Part shown: piece by piece, positions 1 through 5,229 of the stretch
Layout: each line of letters begins with the position of its first letter
Position numbering within the stretch: the first letter of the stretch is position 1
DNA from: Alphaproteobacteria bacterium
GTDB lineage: Bacteria > Pseudomonadota > Alphaproteobacteria > Puniceispirillales > Puniceispirillaceae
Assembly (NCBI GenBank): GCA_016780695.1
Contig: JADHLK010000113.1
Location: 1 to 5,229 of the forward strand
DNA: 5,229 bases
Direction of reading: 5' to 3'
Translations under genes and position numbers: made by a program
The notes under the pieces: generated by a model
What the model saw: the letters and a program-made list of their open reading frames with translations, nothing else
Database searches by the model: none
Told to the model about the DNA's origin: nothing

Positions 1-1102
1 GCTGGTCCGGGATGGCCAGCGTGATCACATGCTCTGCCAGCGGCTTCACCTGTTGCAAAAACTCTGCCGCAGGCCGGTTATTCAGCGCCCCGTATATCAG
101 CGTCCATTTCTGCCGGTATTTACCTACCAGGCTGGCAGTCAGCGCCGCCGCCCCATGCGCGTTATGGGCCCCATCCAGCCAGAGCGGCTGGCCTGCCAGC
201 TGCGCGGCCAGCTTGCCGCCGGTCAAATCCTGCACGCGCGCTGGCCATTTTGCCCGTGCAATACCGGCAAATCCGGTTGCCGGGTCTGCCAGCAGCTGGC
301 TGTGGATCAGGGCCAATGCCGCCAGGGCTGCGTTATCCGCCTGATGCGGCCCGATAAGAGACGGGGCTGGCAGGTCATATTGCTGACCGTCCTGCTGTAG
401 ACGGATGCACCCGTTGGAGAGCTGTTGATGCTGCCAGTCACGGCCTCCAAGTATCAGCTCTGCACCGGTTTTTTCTGCCTCTTTCTGCAAGGCCGCAGCA
501 GCTGCTGCTGGCTGAACAGCAGAAATAACCGGCACGCCGCGGCGCATAATACCTGCCTTTTGGACAGCGATACCGGCTATATCACTGCCCAGAAAATGTT
601 CATGATCGCGGGCTATCGGCGTGATAACACAGACCAGCGGACGGGCAACGACATTGGTGGAATCCAGCTTGCCGCCCAGTCCGGTCTCCAAGATCAGCAA
701 ATCAGCTGGCTGGCGCGAAAAAGCCAGCATGGCCGCCGCGGTTGTGATTTCAAAAAAGGTAATTGGCTGGCCGGCATTGGCCTGTTCCACCTCATCCAGC
801 AAATCGGCCAGCTGCTGATCGCTGATCAGCTGGTCTGCCAGCCTGATCCGCTCATGAAAGCGGCACAGATGCGGCGAGCTGTAGCTATGACAGGACAGGC
901 CGGCGGTCTGGGCCATGGCGGCCAAAAAGGCAGCTGTTGACCCCTTGCCATTAGTGCCGGCCAGATGAATAACCGGCGGCAGCCTGTCTTGCGGATTGCC
1001 CAGCCGATCCAGCAAGGCAAGGCTTCTGTCCAGCCCCAGATCAATCAATTTCGGATGCAGCTCTGCCAGCCGCGCCAGCGCCGCCTCTATCCGGTTTGCC
1101 AT
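1..1102 (-). CDS. folC: Bifunctional folylpolyglutamate synthase / dihydrofolate synthase FolC (C-terminus cut off by window edge)
   Basis: FolC is a cytosolic Mur-ligase-type enzyme that uses ATP to add glutamate to dihydropteroate and/or tetrahydrofolate, making and retaining folates. I translated the minus strand from the ATG at 1100-1102 and found 367 codons with no frameshift or stop. Visible motifs are the P-loop GTNGKGS (residues 49-55), TFFE, ETGLGGKLDSTN (139-150) near the Mg/ATP site, a DH pair (166-167) in the usual ISxDH position, KAGI with the lysine at 182 (the position carbamylated in characterised homologues), GPHQADNA (H253, Q254), WPARVQ, and LDGAHN (D310 to N314) at the start of the C-terminal domain. 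Family members are about 420-440 residues, so roughly 55-70 are missing off the left edge. The start lies 9 bases after the accD stop, with only a weak ribosome site (AATCCTGCC before ATG), which suggests translational coupling to accD. Whether both activities are present cannot be told from the sequence. Confidence 0.95.
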   Translation of the reverse strand, partial: MANRIEAALARLAELHPKLIDLGLDRSLALLDRLGNPQDRLPPVIHLAGTNGKGSTAAFLAAMAQTAGLSCHSYSSPHLCRFHERIRLADQLISDQQLADLLDEVEQANAGQPITFFEITTAAAMLAFSRQPADLLILETGLGGKLDSTNVVARPLVCVITPIARDHEHFLGSDIAGIAVQKAGIMRRGVPVISAVQPAAAAAALQKEAEKTGAELILGGRDWQHQQLSNGCIRLQQDGQQYDLPAPSLIGPHQADNAALAALALIHSQLLADPATGFAGIARAKWPARVQDLTGGKLAAQLAGQPLWLDGAHNAHGAAALTASLVGKYRQKWTLIYGALNNRPAAEFLQQVKPLAEHVITLAIPDQ

Positions 1103-1111
1103 GGCAGGATT

Positions 1112-1975
1112 TCAGGCAGCAGGCTGGCGTTGCTGGCCGGTCAGGAGGCTGATCAGGCTGGCCAGCTTGCCCCGCTGCACAGCCCGCGGGACAACCGCAT
1201 CTACCATGCCATGCTCTTGCAGATATTCAGCTGTCTGGAAATCATCGGGCAGCTTTTCGCGCACTGTTTCTTCGATTACCCGGCGACCGGCAAAGCCGAT
1301 AATCGCCCCCGGTTCTGCCAGCTGAATGTCGCCCAGCATGGCAAAAGAGGCAGTCACCCCGCCAGTTGTCGGATGCGCCAGCAGCACAATATAGGGCAGA
1401 CCCGCCTGACGCATCCTGTCCACCGCGATAATCGAACGCGGCATCTGCATCAGTGAGTAAATCCCCTCCTGCATCCGCGCCCCGCCAGAGGCCGGCACCA
1501 CCAGCAGAGCTGCCTTGCGGGCTACCGCTTCCTCAGCTGCCCGCAGCAATCCATCACCAACCGCCCGGCCCATTGACCCGCCCATAAAGCGGAAATCAAA
1601 GGCGGCTATCACCAGCGCCATCCCCTCTATCTTGCCTGCAGCAAGGGCAATCGCATCCTCAGTGCCGGTTTTTGCGCGGCTGTCCTTCAGACGGTCTGTA
1701 TAACGCTTGGAATCCTTGAATTTCAGAGGGTCTGCCGGAACCTGGGAAGTTGGCAAAATCTCAAATCCGGCATCCAGCAACATCGCAAACCGCTGGCCGG
1801 GCAGCAGCGCCTCATGATGACCGCAAGAGGTGCAAACCTGCCAGTTTTCCGCAATATCCTTGTGGAAAATCATCTGATCGCATGATTTGCATTTCACCCA
1901 GAGATTTTCCGGCACATCATTGGTCTGAACCAATGCCTTGATCTTGGGCAATACCTGATTTGTCAGCCAGTTCAT
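1112..1975 (-). CDS. accD: Acetyl-CoA carboxylase carboxyltransferase subunit beta AccD
   Basis: AccD is the beta half of the carboxyltransferase of acetyl-CoA carboxylase. With AccA it moves the carboxyl group from biotinylated BCCP to acetyl-CoA, making malonyl-CoA for fatty acid synthesis in the cytosol. The 287-residue product has the family's usual length. An N-terminal zinc ribbon is complete (C29, C32, C48, C51, in CKSC and CTSC). The crotonase-fold carboxyltransferase domain follows: FMGGSMG (130-136) with GDG just after, SGGARMQEG (163-171), PTTGGVTASFAMLGD (202-216), and GFAGRRVIEETVREKLP (227-243), then EYLQEHGMVD near the end. The N-terminus MNWLTN is the common alphaproteobacterial AccD start. 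An AGGAG lies six bases upstream of the ATG, which fixes the start. The gene follows trpA by 60 bases and precedes folC by 9. A histidine stands at residue 201, where E. coli AccD has aspartate (TDPT); this is discussed in the findings. The identification is secure. Confidence 0.97.
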   Translation of the reverse strand: MNWLTNQVLPKIKALVQTNDVPENLWVKCKSCDQMIFHKDIAENWQVCTSCGHHEALLPGQRFAMLLDAGFEILPTSQVPADPLKFKDSKRYTDRLKDSRAKTGTEDAIALAAGKIEGMALVIAAFDFRFMGGSMGRAVGDGLLRAAEEAVARKAALLVVPASGGARMQEGIYSLMQMPRSIIAVDRMRQAGLPYIVLLAHPTTGGVTASFAMLGDIQLAEPGAIIGFAGRRVIEETVREKLPDDFQTAEYLQEHGMVDAVVPRAVQRGKLASLISLLTGQQRQPAA

Positions 1976-1978
1976 TTG

Positions 1979-1986
1979 CCTCTCCT
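1979..1986 (-). promoter_or_regulatory. Ribosome binding site of accD
   Basis: The minus strand reads AGGAGAGG here, with the AGGAG core six bases before the accD ATG (1973-1975). It is the clearest Shine-Dalgarno after that of the lapA-like gene. This suggests accD starts translation independently of trpA, which ends 60 bases upstream. I see no terminator hairpin with a U-tract in the 60-base gap, so transcription probably continues through. An internal accD promoter in this gap cannot be excluded by eye, but I recognise no convincing -35/-10 pair. Confidence 0.75.
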
Positions 1987-2035
1987 GCTATCTCTTTGTG
2001 ACACCCGCTTGATATCTGGCGTTCAATCAGCCTGG

Positions 2036-2848
2036 CTATCGCAGCGCCGCAGCCAATGAGGCAACAAACGCCTCGGTCTCGGTAGCTATCTGATCCGCCT
2101 GTTTCCCTTTTTCGGCACTTTCGGCAATCCTGTCAACCAAAGCCGAGCCAACCACCACCCCATCACCGGCAGCGGCGGCCGCCGCGGCCTGTTGCGGAGT
2201 GCGAATACCAAAGCCGGTTACCACCGGTAAATCTGTTACCGCCCGAATAGCAGACACTGCCTCAGCAATCGTTTCGGTGGCTGCGCTCTTGGTTCCGGTG
2301 ATACCTGCCACAGCTACATAATAGACAAAGCCGGATGCCTCAGCCAGCACCTTTTCCAGCCGCGCCCCGCGGGTGGTCGGGGTCACCAGACGGATAAAAT
2401 CCAGCCCCGCCTGGCGTGTGGGCTGGGCCAGCTCATCATCTTCTTCTACCGGCAGGTCAACAATGATCAGCCCATCTGCCCCGGCAGCAGCGGCCGCCGC
2501 CAGAAACGCCTCATTGCCATAGATATAAATTGGGTTGTAATAGCCCATCAGGATAATCGGCAAATCGGGAAATTCGGCCCGCACAGCTGCTGCCATATCC
2601 AGCGTGCCCTGCAAATTCATCCCCGATCGCAGGGCGCGCAGGCTGGCCGCCTGAATGGAGGGGCCATCAGCCATCGGGTCTGAAAACGGCATACCGATTT
2701 CAATAAAATCTGCCCCGCCGCGGGCAATCGCCTGCAAAATGGCAGCTGATTTTTGCCGGTCCGGATCCCCGGCGGTGGCGAAAATGCCCAGCACTGAGCG
2801 TTGTTCGGCGCGGGCGCGGGCGAAGGTCTGTTCAATACGGCTGCTCAT
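2036..2848 (-). CDS. trpA: Tryptophan synthase alpha subunit TrpA
   Basis: TrpA is the TIM-barrel subunit that cleaves indole-3-glycerol phosphate to indole and glyceraldehyde-3-phosphate, passing indole through a tunnel to TrpB. The 270-residue product is of normal family length. Both catalytic acids are present: E50 in IEIGMPFSDP and D61 in PMADGPS. Other family signatures are FATAGDPD (23-30), LMGYYNPIYIYG (100-111), DLPVEE (131-136), YYVAVAGITGTKSA (176-189) in the phosphate-binding loop region, and GFGIRTPQQ (212-220) with VVVGSALV (231-238). The frame is open to an ATG at 2890, but that start would lie inside trpB and add 14 residues with no family match. The ATG at 2848 gives the expected N-terminus (SSRIEQTFARA). 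It lies 7 bases after the trpB stop, with only a weak AGGA upstream, which is consistent with coupled translation of two subunits needed in equal amounts. Confidence 0.97.
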   Translation of the reverse strand: MSSRIEQTFARARAEQRSVLGIFATAGDPDRQKSAAILQAIARGGADFIEIGMPFSDPMADGPSIQAASLRALRSGMNLQGTLDMAAAVRAEFPDLPIILMGYYNPIYIYGNEAFLAAAAAAGADGLIIVDLPVEEDDELAQPTRQAGLDFIRLVTPTTRGARLEKVLAEASGFVYYVAVAGITGTKSAATETIAEAVSAIRAVTDLPVVTGFGIRTPQQAAAAAAAGDGVVVGSALVDRIAESAEKGKQADQIATETEAFVASLAAALR

Positions 2849-2855
2849 AATCGGT

Positions 2856-4091
2856 CTAATCCTGCCGGTCCAGCAGGCCGCGCTCCTCAAACAGCGGCAG
2901 GACGGCCTCTAAATCCTTGTCGCCGCGCCCGCACATATTCAAGATGACCAGCTGATCCGGGTCCATGCCGGAAACCAGCTGTTCGGCAAAGGCCAGCGCG
3001 TGAGACGGTTCCAATGCCGGAATTATCCCCTCCAGCCGGGAACAGAGGCGGAAGCTGGCCAGCGCTTCTTCATCTGTCGCGCTGACATAATTCACCCGGC
3101 CAATATCATGCAGCCAGGCATGTTCCGGCCCAATGCCCGGATAATCCAGCCCGGCTGAGATGGAATGGGCATCTGTAATCTGGCCATCCTCATTTTGCAG
3201 CAGATAGGTTCTGTTACCATGCAGCACGCCGGGCTTGCCGCCTGTCAGGCTGGCCGCATGGGCACCGGTGTCAATGCCGCGCCCGGCCGCCTCAACCCCG
3301 TAAATCTCAACAGAACTGTCATCCAGAAACGGATGAAACAGCCCCATCGCATTGGAGCCGCCCCCGATACAGGCGATCAGCGCATCCGGCAGCCTGCCCT
3401 CAGCCTCTAATATCTGCTCGCGGGCCTCAGTTCCAATGATTGACTGAAAGGTTCGCACCATCTCCGGATAGGGGTGCGGGCCGGCAACCGTGCCGATAAT
3501 GTAGAAATGCGTCTCTGGATGGGCCACCCAATAGCGCAGCGCCTCATTCATCGCATCTTTCAGCGTTGCCGTGCCGGAAGTCACCGGATGCACCTTGGCC
3601 CCCAGCAAGCGCATCCTGTCCACATTCGGCTTCTGGCGGCGCACATCCTCGGCCCCCATAAAGACTTCACATTCCAGATCAAACAGGGCACAGGCAGTTG
3701 CAGTTGCCACCCCATGCTGGCCAGCTCCGGTCTCGGCAATGATTTTGGTTTTGCCCATGCGGCGGGCCAGCAAAGCCTGACCCAGCACATTGTTGATTTT
3801 GTGCGAGCCGGTATGGTTCAGCTCATCGCGCTTGAAATAGAGTTTTGCCCCGCCAAAATGCTGCGTCAGCCGTTCAGCAAAATAGAGCGGCGATGGTCGG
3901 CCAACAAAATGTTTCTGATAATAGGCCATCTCAGCAGCGAAGCTGGAATCCGCTTGTGCCGCCTGCCAGGCCGCCTCTACCTGAAGGATAAGCGGCATAA
4001 GTGTTTCCGCAACAAAGCGCCCGCCATGAATGCCAAACCGGCCCTTTTCATCCGGCCCGGTGCGATAAGAATTCAGTCCTGCCTCTGCCAT
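2856..4091 (-). CDS. trpB: Tryptophan synthase beta chain TrpB
   Basis: TrpB is the PLP-dependent subunit that condenses indole with L-serine to give L-tryptophan, working as an alpha2-beta2 complex with TrpA. The product is 411 residues, close to the usual 390-410. The N-terminus carries GRFGIHGGRFVAETLMP (17-33), typical of TrpB1. K98 in HTGSHKINN is the lysine that forms the PLP Schiff base, and E120 in AETGAGQHG is the catalytic glutamate. GGGSNA (243-248) binds the PLP phosphate, and SAGLDYPGIGPEH and CGRGDKD (387-393) are in the C-terminal half. The residue next to the PLP ring nitrogen is cysteine (C387), where the enteric enzyme has serine. The start ATG at 4089-4091 has an AGGG about eight bases upstream. 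trpF ends 44 bases before it and trpA starts 7 bases after its stop. The identification is secure. Confidence 0.98.
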   Translation of the reverse strand: MAEAGLNSYRTGPDEKGRFGIHGGRFVAETLMPLILQVEAAWQAAQADSSFAAEMAYYQKHFVGRPSPLYFAERLTQHFGGAKLYFKRDELNHTGSHKINNVLGQALLARRMGKTKIIAETGAGQHGVATATACALFDLECEVFMGAEDVRRQKPNVDRMRLLGAKVHPVTSGTATLKDAMNEALRYWVAHPETHFYIIGTVAGPHPYPEMVRTFQSIIGTEAREQILEAEGRLPDALIACIGGGSNAMGLFHPFLDDSSVEIYGVEAAGRGIDTGAHAASLTGGKPGVLHGNRTYLLQNEDGQITDAHSISAGLDYPGIGPEHAWLHDIGRVNYVSATDEEALASFRLCSRLEGIIPALEPSHALAFAEQLVSGMDPDQLVILNMCGRGDKDLEAVLPLFEERGLLDRQD

Positions 4092-4117
4092 CTTGTGCCC
4101 TGTCTCTTGCGTCTGCC

Positions 4118-4136
4118 GGTCACAACCGCCGTAACC
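4118..4136 (-). other. Short hairpin at the trpF-trpB junction
   Basis: On the minus strand GGTTAC (4136-4131) can pair with GTGACC (4123-4118) around a 7-base loop, giving six pairs including one G-U. It starts at the last base of the trpF stop codon and sits in the 44-base gap before trpB. No run of T follows it, so it is not a rho-independent terminator. It could protect an mRNA end or be chance; a stem this small is weak evidence. Confidence 0.25.
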
Positions 4137-4774
4137 TAGCGTATTTTTGCTGCTCTTACAAAGGCAGATATACGCGCTGCGTCCTTTTCTCCGGCAGTAT
4201 TTTCCACACCGGAAGATACATCGACTGCCGCCGCACCGCTGCTGGCCAATGCCACCGCCAGATTATCGGGCCGCAGACCGCCAGCCAGCATCCAGGGCAG
4301 CGCAATCTCAGCCCCGTCCAGCAACCCCCAATCCAGCTGGTGGCCAGTGCCGCCCGGCAGGCTGGCATTGGCCGGGGCTGCATCAAAGAGCAACCAGTCA
4401 GCCTTGCCGGTATAGGCCGCCGCCCGGTCAATATCCGCCCGGCTCTTTACCCGAATGGCTTTCATCACCGGCAGGCCGAATTTCTGGCGCAGCCGGTCAC
4501 AATCAGCCGGGCTTTCCTGCCCATGCAGCTGCAGCATGGCGGGGCGGGCAGCCGCTATCAGCTGGGCCAGGTTGGCCGGCTTTTCATCAACGCTCAATAA
4601 AACCGGCTGGGGCCCATCATCGCTATAGCCTGCCGCCAGATGCGCCATGCCCTCTGCTTCCAGATGGCGCGGCGAGCGGGCAAAATGCACCAGCCCTATC
4701 CAGTCAGCACCGGCAAGGCGGCAAGCCTGATAATCCTCGGGGCGGGTGAGGCCGCAAATCTTCACCTGAACCAT
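4136..4774 (-). CDS. trpF: Phosphoribosylanthranilate isomerase TrpF
   Basis: TrpF is a cytosolic TIM-barrel enzyme that isomerises N-(5-phosphoribosyl)anthranilate to CdRP in tryptophan synthesis. The 212-residue product is of normal length. C7 in VKICGLTRP is the catalytic base position, and D131 in LLFDAAP is the catalytic acid position. Other signatures are LVHFARSPRHL (28-38), MLQLHGQE (80-87), KAIRV (105-109), PGGTGHQLDW (140-149), AGGLRPDN (164-171) and VDVSSGVE (184-191). The reading frame stays open upstream to 5143, but those 123 extra codons are the out-of-frame shadow of the lapA-like gene and match no TrpF N-terminus. The ATG at 4772-4774 puts MVQVKICGLT at the usual first strand. 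Its A is also the last base of the upstream TGA (TGATG), so translation is probably coupled to the lapA-like gene. trpB follows after 44 bases. The trpC step between TrpF and TrpA is not encoded in the window. Confidence 0.97.
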   Translation of the reverse strand: MVQVKICGLTRPEDYQACRLAGADWIGLVHFARSPRHLEAEGMAHLAAGYSDDGPQPVLLSVDEKPANLAQLIAAARPAMLQLHGQESPADCDRLRQKFGLPVMKAIRVKSRADIDRAAAYTGKADWLLFDAAPANASLPGGTGHQLDWGLLDGAEIALPWMLAGGLRPDNLAVALASSGAAAVDVSSGVENTAGEKDAARISAFVRAAKIR

Positions 4775-5121
4775 CAGTCGGCCTGTCCGGGCAAGGCGGG
4801 CTTTGTGTCGCCAGCCTGCTCCCGATCTTCTTTTTCTGCTTTCAGCTCTGCGACTTCTGTCTCCAATTTGGCGATGCGTCTCTCCCGCGCTCGCAAGCGG
4901 GTGCGTTGCGGCAAGCCTGCCAGCCAGACCAGCAGCGCCCCGCCCAAGAGCCCGGCACAGAGCGCGCCCAGCACCACCGCCCAAAGCGGCAGCTGGGCAA
5001 TATCCCCCAGCGGCCAGAAGGCCAGCACTGTTTGGCTCTTGTTGGAAACCGCAAAGGAGGCGACGGCCGCCAGAACAAAAAGCGTGATAATCAGCCAGAT
5101 GAAACGCCTTATCGCTTGCAT
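4774..5121 (-). CDS. LapA-domain (DUF1049) small inner-membrane protein
   Basis: The product is a 115-residue membrane protein with two hydrophobic segments at about residues 7-25 and 46-68. Between them is a short stretch containing SNKSQTVLAFWPLG, which is the pattern of the LapA/DUF1049 family (E. coli LapA, formerly YciS). The region from about 73 to 101 is highly charged with heptad-like spacing (RLRARERRIAKLETEVAELKAEK in two parts), likely a cytoplasmic coiled coil, followed by a short polar tail. In E. coli LapA works with LapB in controlling lipopolysaccharide assembly, but alphaproteobacterial members of the family are mostly uncharacterised, so the role here is open. Genes of this family often stand just upstream of trpF in alphaproteobacteria. 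A GGAGG lies four bases before the ATG (5119-5121). The stop overlaps the trpF start by one base. The family call is good; the function is not known. Confidence 0.85.
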   Translation of the reverse strand: MQAIRRFIWLIITLFVLAAVASFAVSNKSQTVLAFWPLGDIAQLPLWAVVLGALCAGLLGGALLVWLAGLPQRTRLRARERRIAKLETEVAELKAEKEDREQAGDTKPALPGQAD

Positions 5122-5124
5122 GGA

Positions 5125-5130
5125 ACCTCC
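5125..5130 (-). promoter_or_regulatory. Strong ribosome binding site of the lapA-like gene
   Basis: The minus strand reads GGAGGT followed by TCC and ATG, a near-perfect Shine-Dalgarno with the GGAGG core four bases before the start. It is the strongest such site in the window. Because trpF has no good site of its own and overlaps this gene's stop codon, this site may drive translation of both genes. The surrounding sequence (plus strand GGAACCTCCGG, 5122-5132) resembles part of the tandem repeat unit at 5169-5229. Confidence 0.75.
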
Positions 5131-5168
5131 GGTATCCTGACAAGAAGAAGCAGCGATGCTGGCCGCCT

Positions 5169-5229
5169 GAGAGTCCGGAACCTCTGAGAGTCCGGGACCT
5201 CCGAGACTCGGGGACCTCCGAGAGTCGGG
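5169..5229. repeat. 17-bp tandem repeat array, three full units and a partial fourth
   Basis: The units are GAGAGTCCGGAACCTCT (5169-5185), GAGAGTCCGGGACCTCC (5186-5202), GAGACTCGGGGACCTCC (5203-5219) and the first ten bases of a fourth, GAGAGTCGGG (5220-5229), cut by the window edge. Neighbouring units match at 15 of 17 positions, and the changes accumulate along the array. A 17-base period is not a multiple of three, so it is unlikely to encode a protein repeat. Small perfect palindromes lie inside it: GTCCGGGAC (5190-5198) within a unit and CCGAGACTCGG (5201-5211) across a junction. On the minus strand each of the second and third units reads GGAGGT, the same core as the lapA ribosome site. 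The bases just before 5169 do not fit the unit, so this is the array's inner boundary; its outer extent is unknown. Confidence 0.85.

Larger units (their letters stand above)
5122..5229. other. Upstream non-coding region of the lapA-like gene
   Basis: These 108 bases hold the lapA ribosome site, a short polypyrimidine run on the minus strand (CTGCTTCTTCTTG, 5141-5153 or so) and the tandem repeats. I see no convincing sigma-70-like -35/-10 pair on the minus strand, no trp leader peptide with repeated Trp codons and no attenuator. The operon promoter may lie beyond the window edge, on the other side of the repeats. Confidence 0.5.

Noticed and set aside
425..940. Plus-strand open frame (171 codons) opposite folC, with others of 163 and 199 codons at 965-1456 and 4001-4600
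   Set aside because: All are antisense to clear conserved genes, show no recognisable domain and have compositions typical of shadow frames.
826..1044. Minus-strand 72-codon frame that could suggest folC is broken
   Set aside because: It is a different frame inside folC. Translating the correct frame from 1102 to 1 gives an uninterrupted FolC with all motifs, so the gene is cut only by the window edge.
2849..2890. Upstream ATG of trpA that would extend the protein by 14 residues
   Set aside because: It lies within the trpB coding end, and the extra residues match no TrpA N-terminus; the ATG at 2848 fits the family and sits 7 bases after the trpB stop.
4118..4136. Rho-independent terminator between trpF and trpB
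   Set aside because: The six-pair stem is not followed by a T-run on the minus strand, and trpB follows at once.
3474..4139. Long plus-strand open frame (221 codons) opposite trpB
   Set aside because: It is antisense to a well-conserved TrpB and its product has no recognisable domain; its length is explained by the GC-rich codon use of the gene opposite.
1..5121. Frequent CTGGCC, CAGCTGG and GCCGGCA words as possible uptake or Chi-like sequences
   Set aside because: They fall inside coding frames and follow from preferred Leu, Ala, Gln and Gly codons; I see no fixed longer word with a strand or spacing bias.
4136..5143. A single 335-residue protein made of a novel N-terminal domain fused to TrpF
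   Set aside because: The first 123 codons are the out-of-frame image of the lapA-like gene, rich in Gly, Ala and Arg as GC-rich shadow frames are. The internal ATG at 4774 gives a standard TrpF start, and the lapA-like frame has the strong ribosome site and two membrane segments.
5169..5229. CRISPR array
   Set aside because: The 17-base units abut directly with no unique spacers, and the unit is shorter than CRISPR repeats.

Overview
The window looks like a chromosomal segment of an alphaproteobacterium. It is moderately GC-rich and densely coding, and every gene lies on the minus strand. Reading in the direction of transcription (high to low coordinates), the order is a small LapA-domain membrane protein, trpF, trpB, trpA, accD and folC. 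A trpF-trpB-trpA cluster followed by accD and folC is a well-known alphaproteobacterial arrangement (for example Caulobacter and rhizobia). The protein sequences also fit that class. I cannot place it below class level; an uncultivated lineage is possible, but that is a guess.

Layout: 5122-5229 is the non-coding leader of the lapA-like gene. It has a strong ribosome binding site and, at the very edge of the window, a 17-bp tandem repeat array of three full units plus a partial fourth. 4774-5121 is the LapA-domain gene, whose stop codon overlaps the trpF start by one base. 4136-4774 is trpF, 2856-4091 trpB, 2036-2848 trpA, 1112-1975 accD, and 1-1102 is folC, which runs off the left edge without its C-terminus. 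Gene spacings are -1, 44, 7, 60 and 9 bases. I see no rho-independent terminator and no gene on the plus strand, so the six genes can be read as one transcript. No stretch above about 110 bases lacks a gene.

How the genes work together: TrpF makes CdRP from phosphoribosylanthranilate. TrpA and TrpB form tryptophan synthase, which carries out the last two steps (indole-3-glycerol phosphate to indole to tryptophan). The trpC step between TrpF and TrpA is not encoded here. AccD is the carboxyltransferase beta subunit for malonyl-CoA and fatty acid synthesis. FolC glutamylates folates. The set joins three core biosynthetic pathways in one likely operon.

I found no new defence, mobile or metabolic system. 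The one structure not explained by housekeeping genes is the 17-bp tandem array at the right edge. The other findings are small residue substitutions and junction details.
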